Shown here piece by piece: positions 1-8,950 of a DNA stretch of 20,185 bases (positions within the stretch are counted from its first letter, which is position 1; every line of letters starts with the position of its first letter). The translations under genes and the position numbers were made by a program. The notes beneath the pieces are model-generated. The model saw only the letters and a program-made list of their open reading frames with translations. It searched no databases and had not been told where the DNA came from. Location of the stretch: NCBI GenBank assembly GCA_032718475.1, contig JAUCBJ010001579.1, positions 1 through 20,185 of the forward strand, in the 5' to 3' direction. This DNA is from Nemertoderma westbladi. Taxonomy: Eukaryota > Xenacoelomorpha > Nemertodermatida > Nemertodermatidae.

Positions 1-203
1 ATGGGATGGGATGGGATGGGATGGGATGGGATGGGATGGGATGGGATGGGATGGGATGGGATGGGATGGGATGGGATGGGATGGGATGGGATGGGATGGG
101 ATGGGATGGGATGGGATGGGATGGGATGGGATGGGATGGGATGGGATGGGATGGGATGGGATGGGATGGGATGGGATGGGATGGGATGGGATGGGATGGG
201 ATG
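1..203. repeat. (ATGGG)n pentanucleotide microsatellite
   Basis: Forty perfect copies of ATGGG plus ATG start at the first base, so the array probably continues beyond the window. It ends abruptly in an A-run at 204. The unit has five bases and no stop codon in any plus frame, so all three frames read through as the peptide MGWDG; this is a by-product of the repeat and not a gene. The regularly spaced GGG runs could form G-quadruplexes. The unit is not a known telomeric repeat such as TTAGGG. Confidence 0.97.
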
Positions 204-270
204 AAAAAAATATTAACAAATGTCCATAAAGCTTAATCGAATGAAATTTCACTTCAAAATAATAAAACAT

Positions 271-496
271 GTTATGTGGGTATATGTATGACGGTATGTT
301 ATGTGGGTATATGTATGACGGTATGTTTATGTGGGTATATGTATGACGGTATGTTATGTGGGTATTATGTATGACGGTATGTTATGTGGGTATATGTATG
401 ACGGTATGTTTATGTGGGTATATGTATGACGGTATGTTATGTGGGTATATGTATAACGGTATGTTATGTGGGTATATGTATGACGGTATGTTATGT
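271..496. repeat. 27-bp tandem repeat, about 8 copies
   Basis: Direct repetition of a 27-bp unit containing GTTATGTGGGTATATGTATG followed by ACGGTAT. Some copies carry a single-base insertion (TTTATG near 327 and 410, TATTATG near 364), and one has a G-to-A change (GTATAACGG near 452). Copies are otherwise almost identical, which suggests recent expansion. The array is AT-rich and ends at a diverged TTATGTCGTG. Nothing suggests coding. Confidence 0.95.
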
Positions 497-761
497 CGTG
501 ACAGTTTTAATAAACAATTAATGTAAATGTTATACTTTTTTTCAATGTCTTAAATTTGTCGTGCTCCCGATATGACATGCATTCGCATTGGACTGCCGTT
601 GTTTATTTAATGCCGTGCCATTCAATTGTGTATCACATATAATATCTCATCACAATAGGCCTGCTATACAGTAGCAGTAGGCCTACTAACTAATATTTTA
701 GTGTAAATAAAATTATCTAACGTTGCCCTGTAACCTGATACTTTTTGTGATAATTGACATA

Positions 762-1205
762 TAATTTGTAAATCTTCAGATTTACTTACTGTAAGAAAAT
801 CGTGTCTGTTTGTCTGTCTGTCTGTTTGCTTGTTTGTTTGTTTGTCACACGAAAGGCTCCGAAACTATCCGGTCAATTGTGTTGTTTTTAGTACCTTCCT
901 GTAGAGTATGGTCTAAATGGGTGTAATTTGTAAATCTTCAGATTTACTTACTGGAATGTGAATTTATCACTATTACCAGGTGAATGAATTTTAGTAATAA
1001 TGTAGGCCTTCAACTGTAAGTACTACAATAATTGGTGTAATTAGAATCATAAGAGGGAAACGTAGGTTTAGAAAATTGGATCATTGTCAGGCCTAAAGGA
1101 ACAAAGTGATTTAAAAAGTTTAATATTACTGTAGTATATTAATTAATTAATATAAGTGTTATGGAGTTTGAAGATTTACATCCCGCGTGCTTGCACGCCA
1201 CTAGT
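762..1205. mobile_element. possible dispersed element with a repeated 30-bp inverted motif
   Basis: A 30-bp sequence occurs as two perfect direct copies at 762-791 and 924-953. Its core, GTAAATCTTCAGATTTAC, is an inverted repeat with 8-bp arms. Between the copies lies a (TGTC/TGTT)n tract at about 803-846. Farther right, 1183-1196 forms a short hairpin (GCGTGC TT GCACGC). Repeated palindromic boxes beside a tetranucleotide tract suggest a non-autonomous mobile element, but its ends and any target duplication are not visible. It could be unrelated local repeats. Confidence 0.3.
803..846. repeat. (TGTC/TGTT)n tetranucleotide tract
   Basis: Simple tract of alternating TGTC and TGTT units, bounded by CGTG on the left and CACACGAAAGG on the right. 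It sits between the two copies of the 30-bp repeat described at 762-953. Confidence 0.9.
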
Positions 1206-1310
1206 CTGTGAAATTTGTAATTGTTATGATTTTATGAACGAGATTCTTTTTATCCCCAAGTTCACCCAATTCTACAATCCCGCTGCTACCTTATTCTTAT
1301 GTTTACTCAC

Positions 1311-1563
1311 TCATTATTGTTTTCAGTTGGTTTCCATTCAATCCCCTCGCAACTGCCACCTGGAGAATTATATCCGAACTCATTAATAATAAGTTCAACC
1401 GAGGCGAGACTATTACCGTCCTCCAGGTTTATGCTTCCCGTAATGTCTATCTTCCCGTCATCTTCACTGGGAGTCAATGTAACAGATCCATGTATTGTTT
1501 TTGGTTCGGCGTGTGACATCAACAGAGCCCCAGCGGTGTGTCCCTTTTTGAAATAAATTGAGA
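1311..1563 (-). CDS. internal exon encoding a degenerate Cu/Zn superoxide dismutase-like domain
   Basis: The reading has the beta-strand pattern of a Cu/Zn SOD N-terminal half. It has IHGSVTLTPSEDDGKIDITG, then a GSI..L..G turn, then NEFGYNSPGGSCEGIEWKP, which lines up with the family segment HEFGDNTxGCTSAGPHFNP. The copper and zinc His ligands of that segment are replaced (no HVH, Asp to Tyr, PHFNP to IEWKP), so catalysis is unlikely. Known precedents for such loss are the pseudo-SOD hemolymph proteins of oysters (dominin/cavortin). The exon ends at a good donor, GA|GTGAGT, at 1311/1310 (phase 2). The acceptor is uncertain: TCTAAG just before 1563, or AAAAAG just before 1543 (phase 0). A stop lies in frame just upstream at about 1566. 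Partner exons were not found. The family call is by eye and needs a profile search. Confidence 0.45.
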
Positions 1564-2010
1564 CTTAGAGTAAAAACTGTAAATCACAAAATGTATTTAG
1601 CTATTACCTTGCAAACATCATCATAGCGTGAGTAATTAGCAATTAATAAAATAATATTACAGGAATTAATTTACTATATGTAGGGCCTACAGTAAATTTT
1701 ACTGGATAATTTCTATAATTCTAATTGTGGAGTTTTTTATAAAACAAATTATCAAATAAATGGATTTCCTGCAATATTTCTAACTGTTGTTTATTTTATT
1801 AGTTCATTCCATCAGTTTATGTAACCTGCTTGCTCCTTCACTATATTTTATATTCCAATTTGTAGGTCTGAAATTTTTTATTTGTCAAGTTCATTTGACG
1901 ATCCAGTTTGGTATAGGTAGAATACACAGTTTTACAATCCCAATAGGAGATAGAGAGAGGGCAGCACACTTTTGATTATTGATGCATTATTTGGCATTAA
2001 AATCCGTGCT
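1564..2010. other. AT-rich non-coding stretch
   Basis: Nothing recognisable beyond low-complexity AT-rich sequence and one GTAGGGCCTAC variant of the dispersed GGCC palindrome near 1680. Short open frames here show no protein-like composition. Confidence 0.5.
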
Positions 2011-3359
2011 GCAGTAAAGACTGTGCTGGTCTATGGCAGTACTTGCTGGGACGTTTCTGTGCAGCAGTATAGACTGTGCAGGCATATGGCAGTCCTTGTT
2101 AGTACGTTTTTGTGCAGCAGTGGAGACTGTGCTGGTCTATGGCAGTTCTTATTAGTACGTTTCTGTGCAGCAGTACAGACTGTGCAGGTCTATGGCAGTA
2201 CTTGCTGGGACGTTTCTGTGTAGCAGTAGAGGTTGTGCTGGTCTATGGCAGTCCTTGTTAGTACGTTTCTTTTTACCAGTAGAGATTGTGCTGGTCTATG
2301 GCAGTCCTTGTTAGTATAATATTTATGTGCAGCAATATAGACTGTACTGGTCTATGGCAGTCCTTGTTAGTATGTTTATGTGCAGCATTAGAGACTGTGC
2401 TGGTCTATGGCAGTCCTTGTTAGTATGTTTATGTGCAGCATTAGAGACTGTGCTGGTCTATGGCAGTCCTTGTTAGTTCGTTTCTTTGTACCAGTAGAGA
2501 TTGTGCTGGTCTATGGCAGTCCTTGTTAGTACGTTTCTATGCAGCAGTGGAGACTGTGCTGGTCTATGGCAGTCCTTGTTAGTACGTTTCATTGTACCAG
2601 TAGAGATTGTGCTGGTCTATGGCAGTCCTTGTTAGTATAATATTTCTGTGCAGCAATATAGACTGTACTGGTCTATGGCAGTCCTTGTTAGTATGTTTAT
2701 GTGCAGCATTATAGACTGTGCTGGTCTATGGCAGTCCTTGTTAGTATGTTTATGTGCAGCATTAGAGACTGTGCTGGTCTATGGCAGTCCTTGTTAGTAC
2801 GTTTCTTTGTACCAGTAGAGATTGTGCTGGTCTATGGCAGTCCTTGTTAGTACGTTTCTATGCAGCAGTGGAGACTGTGCTGGTCTATGGCAGTCCTTCT
2901 TAGTACTGTACATTTATGTGCAGCATTATAGACTGTACTGGTCTATGGAAGTCCTTGGTAGTACGTTTATATGCAGCATTATAGACTGTGCTGGTCTATG
3001 ACAGTCCTTGTTAGTACTGTACATTTCTGTGCAGGCAGTAGAGACTGTGCTGGTCTATGGAAGTCCTTGTTTGTACGTTTCTGTGAAGCAGTAGAGACTG
3101 TGCCGGTCTATGGCAGTCCTTGTTAGTACATATCTGTGCAGCAGTAGAGACTGTGCTGGTCTATGGCAGTCCTTGTTAGTACTGTACATTTCTGTGCAGC
3201 AGTAGAGACTGTGCTGGTCTATGGCAGTCCTTGTTAGTACGTTTCTGTGCAGCAGTAGAGACTGTGCCGGTCTATGGCAGTCCTTGTTAGTACATTTCTG
3301 TGCAGCAGTAGTGACTGTACTGGTCTATGGCAGTCCTTGTTAGTACGTTTCTGTGGATC
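2011..3359. repeat. 53-bp minisatellite, about 25 copies
   Basis: The unit contains GTGCTGGTCTATGGCAGTCC followed by TTGTTAGTACGTTTCTGTGC and AGCAGTAGAGACT. The core CTATGGCAG recurs about 25 times at 52-59-bp steps from 2030 to 3325, three of these as diverged TATGGAAG or TATGACAG copies. Monomer subtypes can be told apart: GTGCAGCAGTAGAGACTG, TACCAGTAGAGATTG, GTGCAGCATTAGAGACTG and TATAATATTT...AATATAGACTG. The first copies (2011-2220) and the last (2900-3350) are more mixed. Units of 53 bp do not keep a reading frame and the array is probably non-coding. Confidence 0.96.
2265..2905. repeat. higher-order repeat, two ~320-bp blocks of six monomers
   Basis: Inside the 53-bp minisatellite, the same series of six monomer subtypes occurs twice: TACCAGTAGAGATTG, TATAATATTT type, two GCATTA types, TACCAG type, then GCAGCAGTGGAG type. 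The distinctive TTAGTATAATATTT monomer recurs at 2311 and 2632, 321 bp apart. The second block matches the first far better than neighbouring monomers match one another, so a six-unit segment duplicated as a block. Confidence 0.8.
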
Positions 3360-3872
3360 AGTTGGCGACTGACCGAGAGATTAGGTGGCGTCTCTGGTCT
3401 CACCGAGTACTGCGATCAAAAGATTTTATGACGACTCTTTTTGGTTCTGACGGCATGGCACCACAGTGCAGCGTAGCCAATTGTTATGAACCGGAGATTA
3501 ATTATTAACCGGAGATACGGATGAAGAAAAAGAACGTAGCAACTCTATTTCTTTCATAACGTACAGTATGCCTATACATACAATAATTAAATGGAAACAT
3601 TTAGACCGTTAACTGAGAGCACAGATATCGCTTTTCGCCACTAACTGATAGCTATCAGATGACGATGAATAAAATTGTACTCAAACTAAATTCAAACTGT
3701 AGGGCCCACATACAGCTAGAGTTCAATATCTAATCAAAAGTTGGTGTAGGCCTACAGTATATCAGTATAAGTAGGTGTAGGTCTACAGTATATCAGTTGG
3801 GTTTTTAATTTGAATAATACGAGATGTGGATAACGGGAAGCGCATAATAAACGTAGATTAATTATTTAGTCT
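3360..3872. other. non-coding stretch with a 24-bp direct duplication
   Basis: A 24-bp segment starting GGTGTAGGCCTACAGTATAT occurs at 3743-3766 and again at 3774-3797 with one change (GGCC to GGTC), 31 bp apart. No exon is recognisable. The stretch includes the 3' untranslated side of the minus-strand membrane-protein gene ending at 3873. Confidence 0.6.
3804..3809 (-). promoter_or_regulatory. candidate polyadenylation signal ATTAAA
   Basis: Reading the minus strand, ATTAAA (the commonest variant of AATAAA) lies about 65 bases after the TAG stop of the membrane-protein gene. The spacing is reasonable, but the region is AT-rich and chance occurrence is likely. Confidence 0.25.
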
Positions 3873-4323
3873 CTATTTGGTCTCCGTTACGTTGGCGGTG
3901 ACTTCCGGGTTAATTTCTTCAATGGTATCCTTAACAACTTCTTCACCGGCGAGTTCGTGTATTTCTTCCAAAGGTGGTTCATCCCTTGCGGAAACAGAAA
4001 CTCTTCTATTAGCGTCATCAACATGACTAACATTTCCGCCTCCAGTCGAATCCTCTCCGAATTCTGCACCAACATCAAACACCATTGTTTCGTTTTCTGG
4101 ATTTTCTCCTGTGGCTGCAGTACTGCGTTCACATTCGGGTAACTCTTCCAACCCATGTGCGCTAGCGGTACCAACTCCATCCGAATCGGCGGGTCTCTGT
4201 TGAATTCTCATAGGTTTCCTGCAACTAAAGAGACAGCAGACGGGAATGAATGGACCGCATGAACACGGGGTGGCGCTGTCGACAATATCACCATCCTCTG
4301 GGTTGACTTTATTTTCCTTCAAT
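3873..4323 (-). CDS. CUB-like type I membrane protein, exon 2 (cytoplasmic tail)
   Basis: Last exon of the gene whose first exon is 6586-5664. On the minus strand a TTTCAG acceptor precedes 4323. The first base completes an AGA codon with the AG left by exon 1, and the frame stays open to a TAG stop at 3875-3873. This adds residues 309-457 of the joined protein. A Cys cluster (residues 328-342, CSCGPFIPVCCLFSC) lies close to the membrane and could be palmitoylated. A long acidic, Ser/Thr-rich, probably disordered tail follows, with a basophilic kinase-type site RRVS at about 415-418. I see no globular domain and no known signalling motif. In-frame joining without any adjustment, and composition suited to a cytosolic tail, support the model. 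Extra small exons in the 1.34-kb intron cannot be excluded. Confidence 0.72.
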
Positions 4324-4395
4324 CTGAAACATACGGTATAAGATATTATTGAAATTTATTTGTATTATAATTAATTGTAAGGTTTTAAAAAATAT

Positions 4396-4947
4396 ATTTT
4401 ATTCCAAAATTGTAACATTACTCAACGTCGTTAGTATTAACAGCGAGTTGTTATTTAGCACTTTTCAACTTTAGAGGACATTACAGCATTGTATTGGCCT
4501 GTACATTTAGTATTGTATTTGGTGTTATCGGTTAAGTAATGTCCCCTTAGTGGACATTACGTAAGTAACGCCGTCATTGGATACCACGTAAACAATAGGT
4601 GGAAATTTGCCTGACAGCCAGTTAGGCCTACTGCATTACCTACCGGTAGGCGGGGTATAGCTATTAATAACCAGTTGGGCCTAGTTATATCATTATAACA
4701 TGGCTCCACCCGCCACGGCGCCACCATAATTATAAACTATATGTTAGCCTAACCATGGAATACTAAATATAGATAATATATATATATACTAAATAATGTA
4801 TATTTAGTATTCCATGGCCTAACTTACTTATAATTTATATCATTTTTACATTTATTTATACAGCAACTAATTTAATTTGTGCAGTTTCTAATCACTTATG
4901 ATGTATATGTACAATCATTTCGTAATGTTAAAATTTTGGAATAAAAT
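4396..4947. mobile_element. candidate non-autonomous DNA element with 26-bp inverted ends
   Basis: Bases 4396-4421 (starting ATTTTATTCCAAAATTG) and 4922-4947 are inverted copies over 26 bp with one mismatch, 552 bp end to end. Inside are a 65-bp palindrome (4753-4817) and a smaller hairpin with 9-bp arms GTAATGTCC / GGACATTAC (4536-4560). Long inverted ends and internal foldback structure fit a MITE or foldback element. No coding capacity is seen. A target duplication was not established because the flanks are AT-rich. Confidence 0.5.
4753..4817. repeat. palindrome, 19-bp arms
   Basis: Arms CCATGGAATACTAAATATA (4753-4771) and its exact reverse complement (4799-4817) enclose a 27-base AT-rich loop. 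The structure lies inside the gene's intron and the larger inverted-repeat element. It can form a strong hairpin in either strand. Confidence 0.9.
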
Positions 4948-5454
4948 TACTTACATACTTGTTGCAAAGTACTTTACAGTGTTCTGATCCTCGTGGCTTT
5001 ATTTTCATTCACTCACTAACGTTCGTTCGTGTAACAAAGCACTCAGATCACCACACTGTAAAATGCAACTTCACACAAAAGTATGTAAATAGTTATTACA
5101 TTATTGTGTGATAGAAGCAATTTATTAGGCACATAGCGAGTAACACAAATAAACATTGGCCTTTAACGACAAATGGTGCCAACGTGCTTGGTAATTTTTT
5201 TCATTTCTGAACCAAATCCTATTAAAAATTGTATATCTACAGTTTTTATATTATCAGCTCAACTCCAATTTATTTACCCGCGCAATTAATTGCAATTACT
5301 TTAACAAACTAACTACAGTATATTACACTTAGCATCCGGTTATGTAATTGTTATTATATGCGGTTATGTAATTGTTATATAAATGTAATTTCGTAAAATT
5401 TAACTATTATAACATTTCCAGGTCCAGCTTGATCCAAACACGCATTATTATCAG

Positions 5455-5663
5455 CTCATTAATGACAATTACTTATAAATATTAATGACAATTACTTAAA
5501 ATATATTAATGACAATTACTTAATACTGTAGATATCAATGACAATTACTTAATACTGTAGATATCAATGACAATTACTTTATACTGTAGATATCAATGAC
5601 AATTACTTTATACTGTAGATACCATTGACAATTACCTAATATATATCAATGACTATTGCTTAC
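5455..5663. repeat. intronic 29-bp tandem array ending at a splice donor
   Basis: About eight copies of a unit built on AATGACAATTACTT, at 5461, 5484, 5508, 5536, 5565, 5594, 5623 and a diverged one at 5648. Spacing is 29 bp in the central copies and 23-25 bp in outer ones. The last copy runs into the donor of exon 1 of the CUB-like gene. Read on the minus strand each unit carries GTAATTGTC, similar to the real donor GTAAGCAATAGTC. The copy next to the exon reads AGGTAATTG, itself a plausible donor. Confidence 0.9.
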
Positions 5664-6586
5664 CTGCAACATCCGTCGCGACAAACCCCAAATCTCCAAG
5701 GCAACCAGCCCGGCTTACATACGCACCACAAAGAAACGCAACACATTAAGGGTAGACACAGTACCACGATGAGGGGTATAAGCCACAACATTTGGTCTAC
5801 TGGTGGCCCGGGAGTGGGCGTCGTAGTGGTTATCGGAGGGGTGGTAGTCGGGAAAGCGACGGCCGTGATTCGGTATTCGAACTCGACGTGGGACGAGAAG
5901 GCATTAGTGTAGACCTGTAGGACGAAGAGGACGTTGGGGCCGGAAGTGGTGACCGTAGTCTCGAGAGGAAGGTTACCTTCGGCACAGCCGTGGTGTTCGT
6001 CCAGTAGCGTCTCGGTAGAATCTCCATCGTAGATCTTGATGTGCGTTGGTTCTGCAGGACATTTCAATATGTCATATTGTGCGACTGATTGGTCGTCAGG
6101 CCAACATAGATGGCAATATTTCGCACAATAAAGCTCAGCGACATCCCTCTTAGCGCAACACGCAGCTTCGTCAATTTCCATGGTCGAAAGGGCTAGGTCA
6201 AAAACTAAAAATCCGAAATTTGTTGCCGCGCATTCCTGTTCAGTGTACTTCGATTGATCGACACACCTTTCCTTATCATTCTCAGAAAAGGAGCATATTT
6301 TTAGTTTAGTAATCTCCACGACAAATTTATCGATGCGTTCGTCGTCCGTAGTGAATTGCACCCTGCAACTTCGACCGTTAACGTAAATGTCTTTGGATTT
6401 GTCGGTGGCAGGGTCTCGGTATACTTTCCACGAGGTTTCTGCAACGTCGGGGCCAATATCTGTCAGTTTGTGAACGTAGTTCTCTTCTGACAATTTGGTG
6501 CCACAAGGGAATGGAATATCAACCACAGCAGAAAATGCCACATTGAAAGTAATTGCCACCAAATAAGCCAACTGTAATTTATGCAT
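5664..6586 (-). CDS. CUB-like type I membrane protein, exon 1 (signal peptide, ectodomain, TM)
   Basis: The start ATG at 6586 has A at -3 and opens directly into a typical signal peptide (residues 1-20, hydrophobic LAYLVAITFNVAFSA). Residues 28-165 are Cys-rich. The cluster ending CCAKRDVAELYCAKYCHLC recalls ShKT/SXC-type Cys spacing but is not a clean match. Residues 166-246 look like a CUB domain, with HIKIYDGDSTETLL, then a Cys, then PNVLFVLQVYTNAFSSHVEF. A Thr/Pro stalk (247-263) probably carries O-glycans. Residues 266-287 form the membrane helix, followed by basic and Cys-rich juxtamembrane sequence. The exon ends at TGCAG|GTAAGC, phase 2, and joins 4323-3873 in frame to give about 457 residues. 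It is probably a cell-surface receptor or adhesion protein; the ligand is unknown. The exon is clearly more GC-rich than its surroundings. Confidence 0.8.
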
Positions 6587-7119
6587 GATATCAAGTTTAT
6601 ATGATATTATTTTTGTGGGTAATTAATATATTGTTCATTATTTCATCATTATTGTTCTGTAGAAAAATGTAATGATAAAGCTATTTCCAGAATCATTATT
6701 GTTCGGGATTTAGGCCTACATTTGGAAAACAATAACTGCCATGAATTATTTTACCTTCAGTATTTGTCTAACTAAGTTCAATCCTATATATACTAACTAC
6801 GCTATCATTAAAAATATGTTTTGAGAAAAAACAATATTATTTTTTCAAGATTGTTGTAATAAATATGCATTCCACTGGACCTGGATACCCTGATATAGTC
6901 CTGCACGATATAAAGAAGCTTCTCTTGGATTTATAGGAGGGAATATATGTTAATCCTAATCTATATTCTTGGAATCAAATCAGAAATAACATAAACATAT
7001 AAATTTAAGGAATACTGCATACTGTATATGTTGAAGTCTCTTTTTTTGTTATGCATTGCTTCCGGTGTAAGAGAGCATGGATCAGTCATCTAGATACAGG
7101 TCTGAGTTTATCATTTTCT
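6587..7119. other. AT-rich region upstream of the CUB-like gene
   Basis: This should hold the 5' untranslated region and promoter of the minus-strand gene starting at 6586. No confident TATA box or initiator can be singled out in such AT-rich sequence. A TAGGCCTA palindrome occurs near 6712. No exon is recognised. Confidence 0.4.
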
Positions 7120-7192
7120 TTGTGCAAATCATTGCACAAGCTATGCCATTTACTCTTTACGCATTGCAATGCAATGTGTAAAGAGTAAATGG
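7120..7192. repeat. two adjacent hairpins, including a 47-bp near-perfect palindrome
   Basis: The first is TTGTGCAA-ATCA-TTGCACAA at 7120-7139. The second, 7146-7192, has perfect 15-bp outer arms (CCATTTACTCTTTAC and its complement at 7178-7192). A single G/T mismatch pair follows, then the symmetry continues through CATTGC/GCAATG almost to the centre. Both lie just left of a minus-strand tRNA-like sequence and may belong to the same mobile element. Confidence 0.9.
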
Positions 7193-7204
7193 GATATCTT
7201 AGCT

Positions 7205-7300
7205 TAGCAAAGTCAGATTTTACTTAGTTAGGATCGAACTGATGACTTTGAGGTTAGAAGTCTGACGAGCTAACCTTAGGACTGTGTACGACCGACCACA
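7205..7300 (-). mobile_element. tRNA-derived SINE-like sequence
   Basis: Minus strand: an A-box-like segment CCTAAGGTTAGCTCGTCAGA is followed by an anticodon-loop-like CTTCTAA and a B box CAGTTCGATCC (7241-7231). The order and roughly 35-45-base spacing match an RNA polymerase III internal promoter. The stems pair poorly, so this is not a functional tRNA. The plus-strand copy at 17030-17222 shares GTCAGACTTC and an identical B box, which supports a shared SINE family. Confidence 0.5.
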
Positions 7301-7483
7301 TGGCAATATGGTTGAACGTACATAAGGTATACCGACCTATCCTTACCTAGACCTACCTTCCTGGAATTCCACTACTCAGGCCAGGGTTGCAAACACACAG
7401 CCCACAGACTACAGCTAATTTGTATACCACATATCATGTGGGGTGTCGAAAATAATTAGAGATTGTGTTGTGGAAGAATTACT
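7301..7483. other. unassigned flank of SINE and minisatellite
   Basis: Plain sequence between the tRNA-like element and the start of the 38-bp array. It may be part of the SINE's 5' flank, but no boundary is visible. Confidence 0.35.
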
Positions 7484-8950
7484 TCATCCCTTCACATCCA
7501 TATTAATGCCAGGTAGGCATGCAATCCCTGCACATCCATATGAATACCAGGTAGGCCTGCCATCCCTGCACATCCATATTAATACCAGGTAGGCCTGCCA
7601 TCCCTGCACATCCATATGAATACCAGCTAGGCCTGCCATCCCTGCACATCCATATGAATACCAGGTAGGCCTGCCATCCCTGCACATCCATATGAATACC
7701 AGGTAGGCATGCCATCCCTGCACATCCATATGAATACCAGGTAGGCCTGCCATCCCTGGAAATCCATATTAATACCAGGTAGGCCTGCCATCCCTGCACA
7801 TCCATATGAATACCAGGTAGGCCTGCCATCCCTGGAAATCCATATTAATACCAGGTAGGCCTGCCACCCCTGCACATCCATATTAATACCAGGTAGGCCT
7901 GCCATCCCTGCACATCCATATTAATGCCAGGTAGGCCTGCCATCCCTGCACATTCATATGAATACCAGGTAGGCCTGCCATCCCTGGAAATCCATATTAA
8001 TTCCAGGTAGGCCTGCCATCCCTGCACATCCATATTAATGCCAGGTAGGCCTGCCATCCCTGCACATTCATATGAATACCAGGTAGGCCTGCCATCCCTG
8101 GAAATCCATATTAATACCAGGTAGGCCTGCCATCCCTGCACATCCATATTAATGCCAGGTAGGCCTGCCATCCCTGCACATCCGTATGAAACCAGGTAGG
8201 CCTGCCATCCCTGCACATCCGTATGAATACCAGGTAGACCTACCATCCCTGCACATCCGTATGAATACCAGGTAGGCCTGCCATCCCTGCACATCCATAT
8301 TAATGCCAGGTAGGCCTGCCATCCCTGCACATTCGTATATACAAACCAGGTAGGCCTGCCACCCCTGCACATCCATATTAATACCAGGTAGGCCTGCCAT
8401 CCCTGCACATCCGTATGAATACCAGATAGGCCTGCCATCCCTGCACATCCGTATGAATACCAGGTAGGCCTGCCATCCCTGCACATCCGTATGAATACCA
8501 GGTAGGCCTACCATCCCTGCACATCCGTATATACAAACCAGGTAGGCCTGCCACCCCTGCACATCCGTATGAATACCAGGTAGGCCTGCCATCCCTGCAC
8601 ATCCATATGAATACCAGGTAGGCCTGCCATCCCTGCACATCCATATTAATGCCAGGTAGGCCTGCCATCCCTGCACATCCGTATGAATACCAGGTAGGCC
8701 TGCCATCCCTGCACATCCGTATGAATACCAGGTAGGCCTGCCATCCCTGCACATCCGTATGAATACCAGGTAGGCCTACCATCCCTGCACATCCGTATAT
8801 ACAAACCAGGTAGGCCTGCCACCCCTGCACATCCGTATATACAAACCAGGTAGGCCTGCCATCCCTGCACATCCATATTAATACCAGGTAGGCCTGCCAT
8901 CCCTGCACATCCGTATGAATACCAGGTAGGCCTACCATCCCTGCACATCC

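Larger units (their letters stand above)
4324..5663 (-). other. intron of the CUB-like membrane-protein gene
   Basis: Minus-strand intron of 1,340 bases. The donor is CAG|GTAAGC at 5664/5663 and the acceptor TATGTTTCAG ends at 4324. It is strongly AT-rich compared with the flanking exons. It contains a candidate inverted-repeat element (4396-4947), a 24-bp direct duplication of CGGTTATGTAATTGTTAT at 5337-5354 and 5361-5378, and a 29-bp tandem array abutting the donor. Confidence 0.7.

Noticed and set aside
1-236. Plus-strand open frames of repeated MGWDG.
   Set aside because: By-product of the stop-free pentanucleotide array.
3887-4180. Alternative frames within the tail exon.
   Set aside because: The other frame joins exon 1 exactly in phase and has the expected tail composition; these do not.
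5649-6027. Open frames on both strands overlapping the CUB-like exon.
   Set aside because: Shadows of the GC-rich real exon, with no splice or domain support.
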